The notes beneath the pieces are model-generated. The model was not told where the DNA came from. It made no database searches and worked only from the letters and a program-made list of their open reading frames with translations. Source: Symbiodinium natans (Eukaryota; Sar; Dinophyceae; Suessiales; Symbiodiniaceae). Taken from it: DNA of 64,000 bases. Positions 1 to 12,785 of the stretch are shown here, piece by piece; position 1 is the first letter of the stretch; each line of letters begins with the position of its first letter. The stretch covers positions 1-64,000 of the forward strand of contig CAJNDS010002514.1 in NCBI GenBank assembly GCA_905221605.1, given 5' to 3'. The position numbers were made by a program, and so were the translations under genes.

Positions 1-1117
1 CAGGGCATTTCCAAGCACAACAATCCAATGTGAAGAAGTGAGCCAGCGAAACAGCCCATTTCCAATCTCAATATTTGCTGGCCAAATCATGAAAAGCGGA
101 CTTGAGCCTTTTGTTCACGCCGCTTTCACCCATCATCACCCCCAGGCTCCCTCAACAACAAAAGCGTCGACGGCTTCGGCGCTGCCACAACTTTCTCCAA
201 AGCGAAAGCACCCTAACCGGACGATGATGATCGGAGGACGCTCTTTGTGCAAAGTGTGGTTGCAGCACGCAGCGCAGTTACATCATGATGTGGTCGACAT
301 GTTCGACACCACGACATGCAAGTGCCCCATCCCCCAATAGCCCAGTACAGAACACAATCGATCGTACACATCGTAAAGCAACGCTCAAATCGCCAAAGCC
401 TGATCAAATAACTCCCCATCTTACGTTTAAGACTAAGATGAAGCAGTAGATTGTTTTCGTTGCGCAAGACATGGGAAAACTACGAACTAAGTCATTCACT
501 CACTGCGTACATTCGCAAAGAATCCATGTGGTCAGACCTTGCCGCCCATCTCAGGTCTGCCGCACTTCCTTGGAGGCAACAGATGTGACGCCGGCATGCA
601 GGCACTGACAGTATGTACTTGTCACTGGTCCACATCTCTCGTTCCACAATCTGCCGCCGTCTCATCTGTCGCAACAACATCCATGTCCAAGACTTCAAGA
701 GCAATCTAGCCGATGTTGAGTGCAAGCTTGCGAAAGATTTGCTGGCGAGGGTCGTGCATTTGGCAAACTTGAACATGCACTTGCCCCCTTTGTCACATTC
801 GGCCGCACCACCCGGATTCGCCATGACACCTGCAACGTTCAGCGGGAGAACGAACCATATCCACGTCGCACTTCAGAGTGCGCAACAGCACGCGCGACTC
901 GAGAGGGGCCCGGAGCTTGAAGTTATGTCTTCCTTTCTTCGTCTTTCCTTCTTTCTGTGTGTGAAGGGGGGGAGCCCTCTTCGGCTTCTTTGTACAGGGT
1001 TTCAGGGTTAAGGTCGGCAGGGACGTTATGATTACTCCCTCACCACCCAACTCCCGCTCCCCTCCCAAAGACCCACACACCGAACAGCAGCCCAAACTTG
1101 GGTTGCGCGGAGCCTAC
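1..1117. other. No gene supported
   Basis: Ordinary composition. Several frames of 80-130 codons are open on both strands but none shows protein-like composition or a usable motif. Confidence 0.5.
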
Positions 1118-1264
1118 AGTACGCTCAGCTAGGTCGGTCGATGTGGATCGTGCTCTAGCCTTGGTGCGGGCGTTTCCGTGCTCGTGGTCCTCGAAACTGG
1201 CATGGCTTTGGGACGCCGGTGCTCGCGAAATGATAAGCTGTCGCTTGGATTTTTTGGCTGACAT
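1118..1264 (-). CDS. Exon candidate, 49 codons, hydrophilic basic peptide
   Basis: The ATG at 1264 begins MSAKKSKRQLIISRAPASQS and the frame reads through FEDHEHGNARTKARARSTST to a donor ACT|GTAGGC at 1118/1117. The frame also extends 5' as CENDASADAKQSESET, so the ATG could be internal. Hydrophilic low-complexity composition makes the call weak, and no partner exon was found downstream. Confidence 0.22.
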
Positions 1265-1850
1265 GGTTTCTGACTCTGACTGTTTGGCATCTGCGCTGGC
1301 ATCATTTTCACAAGAATGCGGGGCCCATGCCAAGGGCCAAAGGATGTGCCATTGAACGAGCACTCCAGAGGCAGTGCATGTCTGGTTGTGCTCCGGTTGT
1401 CCTTTGCCATGGTTGTGGACCTGGATTCGGGCAAGGAGGAAGGGGGGGCGGAGGTCGCGAACGGACTGCTCCCTTGTGCATGTGGGCGGCCTCTCAGGTC
1501 AGCGTTTTGTTTAGCTGCTTAGCTCTTGTGTAACCCTCTATAGTAGGTGCAACAAGGCCCTCGTAGCCATTGTCTACGGGGCGCGTAGGTACGTGTAGGT
1601 ATCGATGCTCTGCAGCAGGAGCTGCGTAGATCCGCACACGCTGCGGTCACGAAGAGCATCATGTAAATCAACATCAAGAAAACCCTGAGCCCTGAATCTG
1701 AAGTGCCAGACCGAGTGGGTGTGGGGTGCGATCTGGCGATGAGGCCCAGACGCTCCAAACTTAAATGAGTGGGCCATTGTAGTGGTACAAAAGCGCGGCG
1801 TGAACCAATCGGCGTGATCCACATAGGCTCCTGGTACTCTAAACGCTTCT

Positions 1851-2051
1851 TCCCCCCCCGGGGGGGGCCCCCCCCCCCCCCACCCCCCCCCCCCCCCGCC
1901 CCACCCCACCCCGCCCCCCCACCCCGCCCCCCCCCACGTATGCCCGCCCGAACTGGCCCCCCCTCGGCCCCCCCAGCCCCCCCCCCCCCTCCTCCTCCCC
2001 TGCGCTCCCCCCCACCCCCCCAAACCCCCCCCTCCCTCTCCCCCTGCGCTC
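1851..2051 (+). repeat. C-rich low-complexity tract
   Basis: About 200 bp made almost entirely of C runs with scattered A, G and T (G-quadruplex-forming on the minus strand). Open frames across it code only Pro- or Gly-runs and are not genes. Confidence 0.9.
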
Positions 2052-2304
2052 CCAAAACGTGTACTTAGCCAAATTTAGACATGCTGGCGGCGTTGCGCGT
2101 GTACTGGCTGTCTCTGGGTGCCGAGCCTGGACCTTTAGCCAGCTTGCCTTCGGGTGCCTGGCAGTAGTTGCCTGGGTCTGCGGACAACAAACTGGTTTCC
2201 CCTCAACATGTGGAAACGAGTGCAAAACAAAACAGACGAATAAATACAGATGATAGATAAACAACGACAGAAATAAGCAAATAAATAAAACAATAAGCAA
2301 ATAA

Positions 2305-2330
2305 CATATATATATATATATATATATATA
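2305..2330. repeat. (TA)n microsatellite
   Basis: About 12 TA units in an AT-rich stretch (2240-2345). Similar shorter runs occur at 13387-13403, 20165-20192, 31088-31107 and 62856-62870. Confidence 0.9.
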
Positions 2331-5300
2331 AATATGTGTGTGTATGCGTGGTGCAGCAACACCCTTCAAGAATACCTCACTTCTCTACGTACAAGAAAGG
2401 GAAGCACAATGTCATACAGCATGAGACAAGGTTCACTTCCCATACTTCCAGTGATGAGTTCCATCCGGTGACTTGGTGCAACTTCCAGAGCTGGACTCCA
2501 TGGCACTGGAGGCGTCATGCTTGAACCTCAGGGGCGCATTTTTTTGCATCAGGGCTGGGTTGAGTCTAGCATGAGACCAGGAGGTGTCTTAAACAAATAC
2601 GGTGTTTTTCAGTCGACACGCGGTCCTGTTGCAAAAAATCTGTGTCGCTGGCCCAGCACTCACACTGAAGCCACGTGAAATCACATAAGGCATGGGCGCG
2701 CTTAGTGTCAAACATGCTTTAAGCTGCCAAGCTGAACCAAGAGGCGTACTCACCTCTCCTGGTGCCAGGGAAAGAGTGCAGTCTCATGCAGACTGAAGCC
2801 CATGCCCCGCAACCGATGCAACTGCTCTGCGTTTCAGTGCTTGAGCTGCCCCGAGTGCCAGAAACAATGTACACTTCGAACTTTTATATGCTTTTGCAAT
2901 CTTTTACATACCATTTTTGTGGGAGGGACAAGTTCGGCAACGCAATCTTGCTGAGGAGGCCGAAGACAGGCCTGCCACTCGTCTGCTCTCGCCGTTAGCC
3001 TCAGCCCCGAAAACCTCCCGCTTGGGCTCGTGGATGGAGCCTCTTTGAAACGATGAAGGAGGACGTGCAACTGAAATACGGATTTGCGCAACGAGCAGAC
3101 GGAACCGCTCGACACTCTGCATCGTGTGCAGCCAAATCGGCCCCCCAGCCTCTAGTACGCAACACGGCTTGACATTTTAGGCAGTGGGCTTTGTCATTCA
3201 ACCTTGGTGCACACTCAATCTGCTTTGGCGCATGCCGTTGCATGACGTGGGGCGGCCTAAGCACAAACGACTGCCTACTGTCCAACTGAGCCCTGGCTCC
3301 ATTGCGGCACGGACTTGTAGCCACATTTGTCGCACTCCATCTTGATGCGATCTTCCGCCATGTTTCGACCGGTGCAAGGAAAAGCCCCAACTACCGCAAC
3401 TGCCCCCGATGTGCACGCCTTAAGCCATATGTCCCATATGCCATGTCAACTGTTTCCGTTTTCATGCTTGTGCAGCACTACCCTGCGCCTAAAACCAACA
3501 TGTCCTATGAGCACCTTGGTGATTGCAACCGACTCATGCTATGTCTTTTGGCATCTCAGTCTGAAGCACCATTAAGACTTAAAACCTTTTGGGCATTCAG
3601 GGGCTGAAGTTTCTGCTGGTGCCGAAGCAAGTCACAACGCACGGCATTTCTCTAAGTGTCAGGCTCGTCCATGACACAAACTTCGCAGATCATTTGTAGA
3701 TCCGTGATACTGCTACCTGGAGCTGCTTCATCGTCCTTTTTTTGCTCAAAACCTCTAGAAACTGCGAAATCACGACACAGGAGAGGACGTTATGCCAAAG
3801 CCGCCATGGACAGCAGCAGTTCTCTGAGTGAAGCGCGTGGAGCAGATTCTCTGATCCATCCCGGGAGACGCTTAAAAACTTCTGCCAGCATCTTTGCATC
3901 GTGCAGACAGGTACTCGCTTGAAGGGGATCTGTACGAAAAGTGTTCAGAGCGAGCGGAGGAAGGACACACGTTTCTTTGAATTCAAGCACTGGAAAAAGC
4001 TTTGGGTCATATCACTTTTGTAGAATTCTGCTACTCAGTGCTGCGTAAAATCGGGCTGCTGGTCCGCTTTGAACCGTGTCTTCCAAACGGTGGTAGTGCT
4101 TTTGGACGTGCTCAGGCCTAGGCAAGTGCATGCAAGTGCGCACTGCCAGCCAAAAAGAGCATGAATAAAAGAGAAGCAGCAAGCACAAAGGGACGCTTAC
4201 GGTTTCTTTGGCCGACGCGACATCGTCTTTTCAAATTCAGGTCAGAATGTCGCCTGACGTTCTCGGCCAACCATCTTGGCAGGGTCTCCTCGGTCCCTGT
4301 CAGAGGCTCTTCAAGGCTTCGAGCATCTCTTTGAGAATGCAGGGTCAAGTGCTGCATTGTCATCTTCAGCATCTCGAGAGCATCTCAAAAAAAATGCCGG
4401 GTATCACGCGGTGTCAAGTAGGTCTTCGCATCCCCCGTCCGTCGTCTGCCGAAGTGCGCTGTGTGTCGTGGGCCGTATAGTGCCAATGGCTGCCAGGCTT
4501 CCAAATGCTTGGAGGTTGTGTGTCCTGGAGAAACTTTGTTCCCGAGCCCTGCCATACAAGCTGTAGCACAATTCGGCAAGACATCGAAGCTCAACATCAG
4601 GATGGCAAGCTGGCTAATACCTGCTTGCCTCTGAACAACAGCCTGTCTTGCACAGTGAAAGATACACCTGCTCATTAGTTCTCTCAGGGCCGGGCGTGAC
4701 GCGCACCGCGCGCTCCAAAGCTGAGCCAAGCCTTGCGAATGCACAGGGTGGACGGGTGGATGGGCCCTTGTAGAGGAGCATGACAAGCACCCTCCTTATA
4801 CTTGCTGAAGAATCAACAGCTCTCTTGCATTACATTGCCTTGTTGGGGAAAGCTACACAAAATGAAACGTCGTGAATCGCGCCATTTGCCCCTCTGAGAG
4901 TTTCTTCAGGCAAAGGGGCGCTTTTCGGAGGCCCCACTTCGGCATGAAACGCATCAACGCCATACTCAGCGATCCGGGACACACTGTCAGAACCTCAGAG
5001 AAGGGGGAAAGAAGGGGGAAAGTGGCATCATGTTCAGTAGCGGACAGCTTCCCGCGTGTGCATTTACGAGGCTGACCATGTGCACTTCAATGTGCTTGGG
5101 CTTGAAAGTCCCCAAGGCCCCTGCGTGTCGGACCTTTAAGGTGAATCCGGCTGCGCCTGGTCATTGAAAGACATCGGTGCGACAACGACGAGTTTTGCAA
5201 ACAGCTGAACACGCGCCCTTGTCATGGTCGCCGGTGATTGCAGTGAACTTCCTGACGGTGGCAAAGCTGCGGCTTGGGCGCTCGGACCAAGTTGCTGCAT

Positions 5301-8300
5301 GATGTCTTGTACTTTGTAACGGCCAGGCCGGGCAGCATGGCTAGTGTCTTATAGGGATGAGGCATCAAAATCAAGGGCAACAGAAAACAAAACAAGGGTC
5401 TCCAAATATACTGTGACTCTTCAATATCTCTGAGAATTCGCAGGCTGCAAAAACACGGCAACTCGCAGCAGCTCCTCCTCTCTGCAACTTGCAAATACGT
5501 TCGAGTAATCCTATCCACAAGCTTCTAAGACGCCAAAATCTGGCTGGGCATGTCATAGTGTCAGTGCAGCCCTTTTGCTTTGCCGAGACTTGTGAAGCGA
5601 AGGCTGAAACGAACATTTTCGGGCTGCACAGTCAAGTGGCTTGTGCTCGGCCTGTGAACCATGGCTTGGCTTTGTATGCATGTACTGGTTTTCCGTGAGG
5701 AGGGGCCTGCGAATAGGCTTTGGAGCGAACAAGAAGACTCAGTAGGGTAAGGCCTTCCCTGCTTTCTTCCCTCCTCCCTTCCTGTTCTGCCTTCTTTTCT
5801 TCCTGCCTTCCATCTGGAAGGAAGGAATTCACGCCGTTGAAGGACATTTTGATTGTGTATTGATCCCTACCCCGCCTTAAAGAATAAAGTCATGGAGGCC
5901 GAGTTGCCTGGAATTTGGCCAAGGTTCAAAACATCTGCAGCGCGCACATGTCCATCATCCACTGGCGGTAGTGATACACCAAAAGGCCTGGGCCAAGTTT
6001 AACCACCAGCTGCAGTAAACGCGATCAATACTGGGGCTTCTTGGACATTGAGCACACAAGTGCTACTCCTAAGCCAGAAACGCCTCAAATGCAGCAGCTG
6101 CTTGGGCAAGGCTTTAGGAGCCTTGGAAAGCCTAACCTGCAGCAGTTGGCCATGTTCTGCAAGTCAAGTAGCTGATCCTCGTCTGTGGCCGACGCCTCAA
6201 CAACCCAAGCCTTAGCCAAAGATGCCTTTGCAGGGTCCCTGATGTAGTGTTTCCATGTCTGCGAACTAAGGCTGCGACATCGTACGGAGAATCTTTCTCC
6301 GGAATGAGCCAGTTGCGACGAAGTACATCGTCGGTCTTCACACCAACACCATCCTCGGAAGCACCCTTGAAACATGAGTTAGAGACTACATAATACAATA
6401 TAATTCAATATTATATAAGTCTACTATAGCAATATAGAATAGTATAGTATAATAAAGGTCACAATAATAGTGAAGCAGCTATTAGGTATAACTCCAAGAA
6501 CAGGCACCACTTCCGGACAGTTCAGCTCCTATCTAGTTCTCTTCCAAGTTTCGACCCCATGCACGCGCCAAACCGCCTGCACAACACCATGCATGGAAAG
6601 CTCAACGTAGCTTATCCCCTGCATCGGCGCTAGGTGTGACGGACTGCGGGCATGTCAAAAACCTACGACTCCTCACAGCTAAATTGCGCCTCCGCCACAG
6701 TGTGCTGTCCTGAATGGCGGCCCAGTAGCCGAGACAGAGGCGAAGCACCAACAACATGAACACTCCGTAGGTGCTCCAAGCATCCCAAAGGCTCAACCTT
6801 GTTAACGGTGCTGTCCCAACCAGGCGAACAATCCTGCATAGCAGATCACGCGCAGGATCCTCTCGAACCATATAGCACACGGGTCCATCGTCTGATTCAT
6901 CTAGGAATTTAGGTGTGCATCTGCCCAGCTAGGTGTACTTGAGAGTGGACGCTGCGAATCTGCACTCGGACAAACAAGCGTTCCATTAGTTCCATGAGAC
7001 TTTGCCAGCACACACGCACAGAGGCTAAAATGGCCCGGTACTGTAGCCTCCTCATTGTGGCCGTAAGTCCCATGAACGAGAGTTGAATCTCAAACTGCTC
7101 GCTGTATCGTTACGTATATTCGTCGTAGCCATCCTTGCTGCTTGCATCTGCTTACGTTAGCGTCCTTGCTGATGTACAGTGCCGCAAATCGAAGCAGCTC
7201 ATCCATGCTGCTGAGATGCCTTGGGTCAGGCGCGCGTGCGTGCACAGGTGCGTACGCGGGTGGCACGTGCGCGCGCAGCCCGGGGCGTGCACACGTGCAT
7301 GCATGTGTGCGCGTGGGGGGGTGGGGGGCGTGGGGGGCATGGGGGGCGTGTGCGTGCCTGTGTGCGCGTGTAGGCCGGTTACCTCTCATGCGAATAAACG
7401 GCGCAAGGCTTTCTGCCGCTGGCATACAGTGCAGCAGTGTGGCTGTGAGATGTTCGAATCTGAAGAGGTGAGGGCTTGCTCATTGAGACTCCACAGACGA
7501 GGAAACTTTGTCTGCGAAGTTTCGGGGGGCATGCCGCACATTTCTCTGCTAGAGCCCAGCCAAGACTCCATGTCACGGTCACCACGAGCATAAAGGAATG
7601 GCTGTGCAACTCCAAGCCATACCTCAGCGTGGCCGAAGGTTCTGGAGGAACGGCCGAGAAAGGTTACCGCAATACCTCAACAAAGGTGTCGCAGGCCACG
7701 TTGCTCAAAGTCGTAGTCCTGAAGTAATCCGAAAACAGGCATGCTGGACGGAGCAATGTTGATTTTTTCGAGCGATGCCTCGCAGGCACTTGAGACGGCA
7801 TGGATGCTCAGCTCTCTTATGTCCTTGTCTACATTTACAGTTACTGACGCGTGCAATGGTCACATCCGGCCACAGGAACACACATGGAACCATTACCTGG
7901 CCTGGTACTGCGCGGCCACGGTGCACAGCCTGTCCACTCCGCCTCCGAGGAATGCCTCCTGGATCTCCAGGCACAGATTTGATGCCGCTCCCCATAGTCT
8001 CATTCGCTCATGGCATACTTTCGCTACCAAGGCTCCAGTTCGGGCGGGTCTGCGTCCAATTTGCCGTTCAAGAGCCGGGCGGCCTGAACATTCAACAACA
8101 CACTTGGGGGCAGTTGCGTTAGCTGGGTACTTCATCGCTTGTGCATGTCACGGCCGACAGCTCCATACCATTCTTATCCTCATGATTTTACTGCCGTCAG
8201 ATACGTATGCTTGCGAAGCACAGACTCCTTGTGTCCACAGAGAGCAGCTAGACAAAAAGCAAAGGAGAATACCACCAAAACTCTGTATGTCAGAGCTGGC

Positions 8301-10665
8301 ATCTCGGGCAGCACAGTTGTTTGCCAGTTGTGTTGCTTTTTGCTACCTCTGCGACAAAGCATGTGCTGCTGTCTTGAGCTGTCTGTTCCCCTTTAGGCAC
8401 AGGCTTGGCTTGGTATAGTCAGTGTTACAGCGCCCCCAAAAGCCAATTCTATGCCCTCCGAGATGCTTTTTATGCGCACAGCCAGTAGTAAAAATCAGTA
8501 GTTCTCAATGAAAGCTATCCCCACGCTTTGGCATGGCATGCCTCCAGAAACTCGCATCGGTCAAGTGCCGCAGACAATGCTGAATGCTCCTGGCAGCATG
8601 CACCCTCTTGAGCACAAGATGACACATCCATGAGGCGCTGCGCAGCTGTGGCTCAGGCCTCTGGGAAGGGCTCCATCCTCGAACTGGTGGAGGAGACGGC
8701 AGTTTTGTCACCTCTACAGCCATGCCGACTGTCTGGCTGTTTCTAACGAACTGTCATCCTCTTGCCCAGCTGCTGGCCAAGTCATCGGACATTGCCATGG
8801 TTGTGAGGGAGGTCTCATGCTGGGGGTCATCAACGTTCGACTTGAAGTCCTGAAGCTTTGCACTGGCCCCTGATGGCTTCTGATCTTTTGATGGTGGGAC
8901 CACACACTCCGCCATACTGGGTGAGAAGGCTCTGAGAAGCTTCTATGGGTCGGCAGGAATGTGCTGGGTGCCTGCGCTGAGAAGTCAGCGCCCTTTTCCA
9001 GGCAATGGCGCCCACCACGGAAGAGAAAGTCGTCAACCGTCTCTTCTACATCCTGCAATATTCGAAAGCGCGAGGGTGCAGAGCTTGGCTTCTCTTTTTC
9101 GCATGAAATCGGTGTCCAGGCAGGGCAGTGCAGCAACAAAGCTGCCAACAGCACTTCCAGATCAGGAACGCAGGGGTCATCGCAGGGCTCAGCGCGTGGC
9201 GAGTGTTTGGGAGCAGTTTGCAAACTGTGCAAAAACACTGTGCTGGTCACTCCTTCAACAAGTAGCAACGGAAGAAACCCTGACTGAGAGCAGGGTGGAC
9301 GAAAGCTAGGCCCCCGGCGGGGGATATGCCAAACCGAAGCGAATGTCAGCATCCCCCGGGCGACACTTTAAATCCCTGAAATTTCAGGATATAAGGCCCT
9401 CGAGCTAGCTTTCGTAACTTTCTATTGGAAGATGGGCGCAGAACAACTTCTGGTCATCGTGAGTAGAGGACAAGAAGACAAGCGACTCCTGCTCGTGTCG
9501 TTTCTGCTCTGTCACGGAGCAGCAGAGACATGACAAAAAGCTCGCCATGGCGGGGCCAGTTTGGGGCTGCAAAATACCAGCGGAGAAGACCATGCAAGAT
9601 CACGTAACAAAACCCACTGCGCCGCCAGCCGAGCAAAAGACATGAGAAGGCTCTTCTGAATGCGCTACAGCGTTGTGGCTGGCTGTTGGCGATTGATGCT
9701 GAGGGCCGACCTACCTACAAGCCAAAACCATCTGCGAAGATGCCGGTCTGGTCGGGAGCAGGCAAGCAGGAGTGCATCTTAGGCCATGCTGCCAAAAAAA
9801 AACCAGGGAGGTCATGGGCCAGCATTGTTTTGCAACACTGGGAGAAACAGCAGGAACATCAACAAGGGGTCTGCTTTCCGCTTGAGGACTCCACGAGTCC
9901 CTGTTGCGTCGAATCAGTATGGCCCAGTATGGCATTGCCCCTGCATTGCCCCGCCAAGCAATAGTGTGAAGATGCGTTTCGTGCACTTTGCGAGGTGCAG
10001 ATTTGACAACATCTGCCCTAAGGCCGGCTTTCTCTAGGGCGGAGGACTTCTGACCCATACTGAATCGGCCAGGAAAGAACTGTAAGAACATTCGCCGGTT
10101 CCAATCTCTGACTTGAGCAGAGGGTCGGCAGGGAATCTTCTTTTGTGCGGAAAGGGATTCGGAACGAAGCACGGACCGGGAGCTCATGCGCTGGACATGT
10201 CAGCAAAAACTTGCCGGCGAGCCTCAATCGCAGCTGATCGTCTCTCTTCGCGCATGAGCTCCCAAAGTCTCAAGACATGCCCCCTTCAGTTCGAAGTATT
10301 GACCTGAAGCTTGTTCTGTGAGCACGAGGGGGGGGAGCTGTAAGATGACTTTCAGCTGCAAATGCATGCAAATGCGTCATGCGATTGCCAGGATTTGCCA
10401 GGGCAATAGCGCCACACAAGTGCACCGATTACCCGAGCAGCTGAGAACTACGCCCCTTCACAATTTGAGACATGATTGAATTTGCCACTAATTGGCCGTG
10501 TGCTTGCTGCTCAAGCTGTGCAATCTTGCCAGCCAGCTGCGCCACACATACGTTACGTGTTGATGTGTGCTGCACAAGGCTGTTTGGGCTTGAGGTCGAC
10601 AGGGATCGTAGTTGCCAAGACCCCGAATTCCAAAGGCATCCTTGAACCCAGCGTCCCTTTACAGT

Positions 10666-10693
10666 ACCCTAAACCCTAAACCCTAAACCCTAG
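10666..10693 (-). repeat. Interstitial telomere-type array
   Basis: About four CCCTAAA units on the plus strand, with the last unit ending in ccctaggg. Confidence 0.9.
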
Positions 10694-10785
10694 GGCTCTT
10701 GTCGCCTAAGGCGGTGCGGGCAGAGCACCAAGCCGCGGAAGCGGGCTGCGGCAATTGCCAAGCAGCAAAAAGTCCTCGCCACCAT

Positions 10786-10890
10786 CAAGCAGTCGATCGT
10801 TTACACTAGTGATAATCATTATACATATATCCTATACACGAGTGATAATAATCATTATACATATATGTATATATACATATACACATACAT
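10786..10890 (+). repeat. AT-rich direct repeat
   Basis: GTGATAATCATTATACATATAT and GTGATAATAATCATTATACA repeat about 36 bp apart, followed by TATATACATATACA. Confidence 0.7.
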
Positions 10891-11056
10891 GAGGCCGGCA
10901 CCTTTCGGGGTTATGCGTCTATTGCTTCTTACTAGCTCTTGTGGAGTAAATTACTCATAGGTTTTTTTATAGACTCATCATGTATAATTTTAAATCCAGA
11001 AGTTACTGGACCTAGTTTCTCATTGCTTTATAGCTCATTCTACTTAGGTTTTCGGT

Positions 11057-11161
11057 ATAGGGTTTACGGTTTAGGGTTCAGGGTTTAGAGTAAAGTTTAG
11101 GGTTCAGGGTTTAGGGTTGTGGTTTAAGGTTGAGTGTTTCAGGGTTTAGGGTTTAAGGTTT
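11057..11161 (+). repeat. Degenerate telomere-type array
   Basis: About 100 bp of TTTAGGG variants (GGTTTACGG, GGTTCAGGG, GGTTTAAGG), much more diverged than the other arrays. A short CCCTAAACCCTGAACCCC piece in the opposite orientation lies at 11256-11275. Confidence 0.8.
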
Positions 11162-11863
11162 GTTGAAGCGGTCGTAGGCTCTGGATTTGATCGTTCAACA
11201 ATTTACGGTTCATGGACAGATACAATGGGTTGCAAAAGGCTTTGGGCCTGACATCCCTAAACCCTGAACCCCGAAAGGTCTAGGGTCTTTTGGGTTTTGT
11301 GTTTTTTGGAGCTTTTATTTATGGCTTGGGTTTTTTGGGGCTTAAGTGTCTTTAGGGCTGATGTGCCATGGACCTTTACGTATAAAGTGGGAACCCCTTT
11401 TTGTCAAGCTTAAAACTTGTCTGTGCAAGTAGTTAAAACTTAGTTAAAACACTAAGCCGAAAATCAAACCGATCGTAAATTGCTCCTCGCAAATTCCCTT
11501 GAACACAACACCAAACCAAATGTAAACATTAACTTCTGAAACACGGAAAAAACCTTAGAACGACATTCTCAACCAAGAACACAAGGTTTACTCTGCCTTA
11601 CAAACACTTCAATCCAAAGTCCAAACCAAAGTAAACACAACTTGTGTTGTCCTGAAGTTTAACACACGCTACGAATCAAACATTGAATCTTGCCTGCACA
11701 GACACTCGTAAACAAAAATCCGACATGAAAGGTGAGCACGAAACCCTGCCCTTGCAAAACACATAATTAGTACGTGACATATATTTTTGTATCAGTGTAT
11801 ATATATATAACATATGGTTGAAATTTTCAAGACATATATCGCTCAAAGCACTTGTTGTACAAG

Positions 11864-12450
11864 CTGGCACAAGGTGGGCGAGGCTGCTGGTCAATCAAGT
11901 GTAACCATCATATAACAAATACAAAAAACAGGAGTTCTTTCAATTCCTATGGGAAGACAGAGGAGCTATTTCATCTCCTACTCAGAGATAGAAGAACTCG
12001 CGTTTTAATCTCCCGACACGCACATCTCTACCATCTCCTATCTTCTGTCTCAGTCTCGCAATAGGTCATGAGAGACCTCCTCTAGCTTTGTGCAGGAAAA
12101 GAGCGAGAGTTCTCTACTATGTCCATTACATACGGAAATCAAGCGCCGACTCTCACACTGGCACAAGATGGGCGAGGCTGCTGGTCAATCAAGTGTAACC
12201 ATAGAACAAATACAAAAAACACAGGAGTTCTTTCATTTCCTATGAGAATATAGAGGAGCTATTTCATCTCCTATTCAAAGATAGAAGAACTCTGTCGCAA
12301 ACGAATAAGAGCGCTTTAATATCCCGAAACGAGGTAGGGGAGCCCACATCTCTACCGTCTCCTATCTTCCATCTCAGTCTCGCAATAGGTCATGAGAGAC
12401 CTCCTCTAGCTTTGCGCAGGAAAAGAGAGAGAGAGGTCTCTACTCTGTCC
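11864..12450. repeat. ~295-bp tandem duplication
   Basis: Two diverged copies, about 11864-12122 and 12159-12450. Both begin ctggcacaag(g/a)tgggcgaggc, include ggtcaatcaagtgtaacc, gaggagctatttcatctcct and caataggtcatgagagacct, and end near a purine-rich tail (aaaagagagag). Copy 2 carries an extra ~20-30 bp in its middle. The units contain short inverted GGAG/CTCC motifs. Confidence 0.85.
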
Positions 12451-12509
12451 ATGTTTTCAGAAATATCTTCTTTATGAATGAAGAGGTCATAAGAGAAGCC
12501 TTTATCTCT

Positions 12510-12785
12510 TCATAAGAAATGACAGAGCCCTTCGAACTTTTTACGAGAGATATCTCCTTTTTTCTCAAGCGAGGAGATGTGGACTTGAAGATGAGCGCGA
12601 GCGGCAAGTGCGCCCAAAAGATTGAGCAAAAGCAGATCCGAGAGACGTATACTCTCGACTGAAGCTAAGACATAACACTCATAAGTATCCTCTCGTGAAG
12701 CAATATGGTCGTCATCAAAGCACGAAAAGAAATGGCGCGAGTCCAAGCCCCCAAGCCAAATAGACCCGAAAGGTTGCTCTCTCAT
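12510..12785 (-). CDS. Small ORF (91 aa) in an AT-richer island
   Basis: The ATG at 12785 gives MREQPFGSIWLGGLDSRHFF, then CFDDDHIASREDTYECYVLA and VESIRLSDLLLLNLLGALAA, ending at KKFEGLCHFL. Balanced composition, AT-ending codons and a lower GC than the rest of the window set it apart. The tandem duplication at 11864-12450 lies directly 3' of it on the same strand and shares oligopurine motifs such as GGAGATATC. It may belong to a mobile or transferred segment. No family is recognised. Confidence 0.35.
   Translation of the reverse strand: MREQPFGSIWLGGLDSRHFFSCFDDDHIASREDTYECYVLASVESIRLSDLLLLNLLGALAARAHLQVHISSLEKKGDISRKKFEGLCHFL

Larger units (their letters stand above)
1265..10665. other. 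Long gene-poor stretch
   Basis: Contains the C-rich tract (1851-2051), a TA microsatellite, a polypyrimidine stretch (5757-5815), an AT-rich piece (6390-6470) and a CG/GT-rich alternating stretch (7225-7370). Long frames, such as 7741-8418 on plus and 8714-9352 on minus, have composition and reading unlike proteins. A short exon-like motif (VDDFLFRGGR) lies at 9015-9053 on minus. Confidence 0.5.

Noticed and set aside
1769-2369. Proline- or glycine-rich proteins across the C-rich tract
   Set aside because: Open frames are a by-product of C/G homopolymers without stops and exist on both strands at once.
7741-8418. 225-codon plus-strand ORF
   Set aside because: Composition is unlike protein (many His, Cys, Arg and Ser, no recognisable secondary structure), and overlapping frames are equally open.
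11864-12450. CRISPR-like or LTR-like repeat
   Set aside because: Only two long diverged units in tandem without spacers or associated genes.
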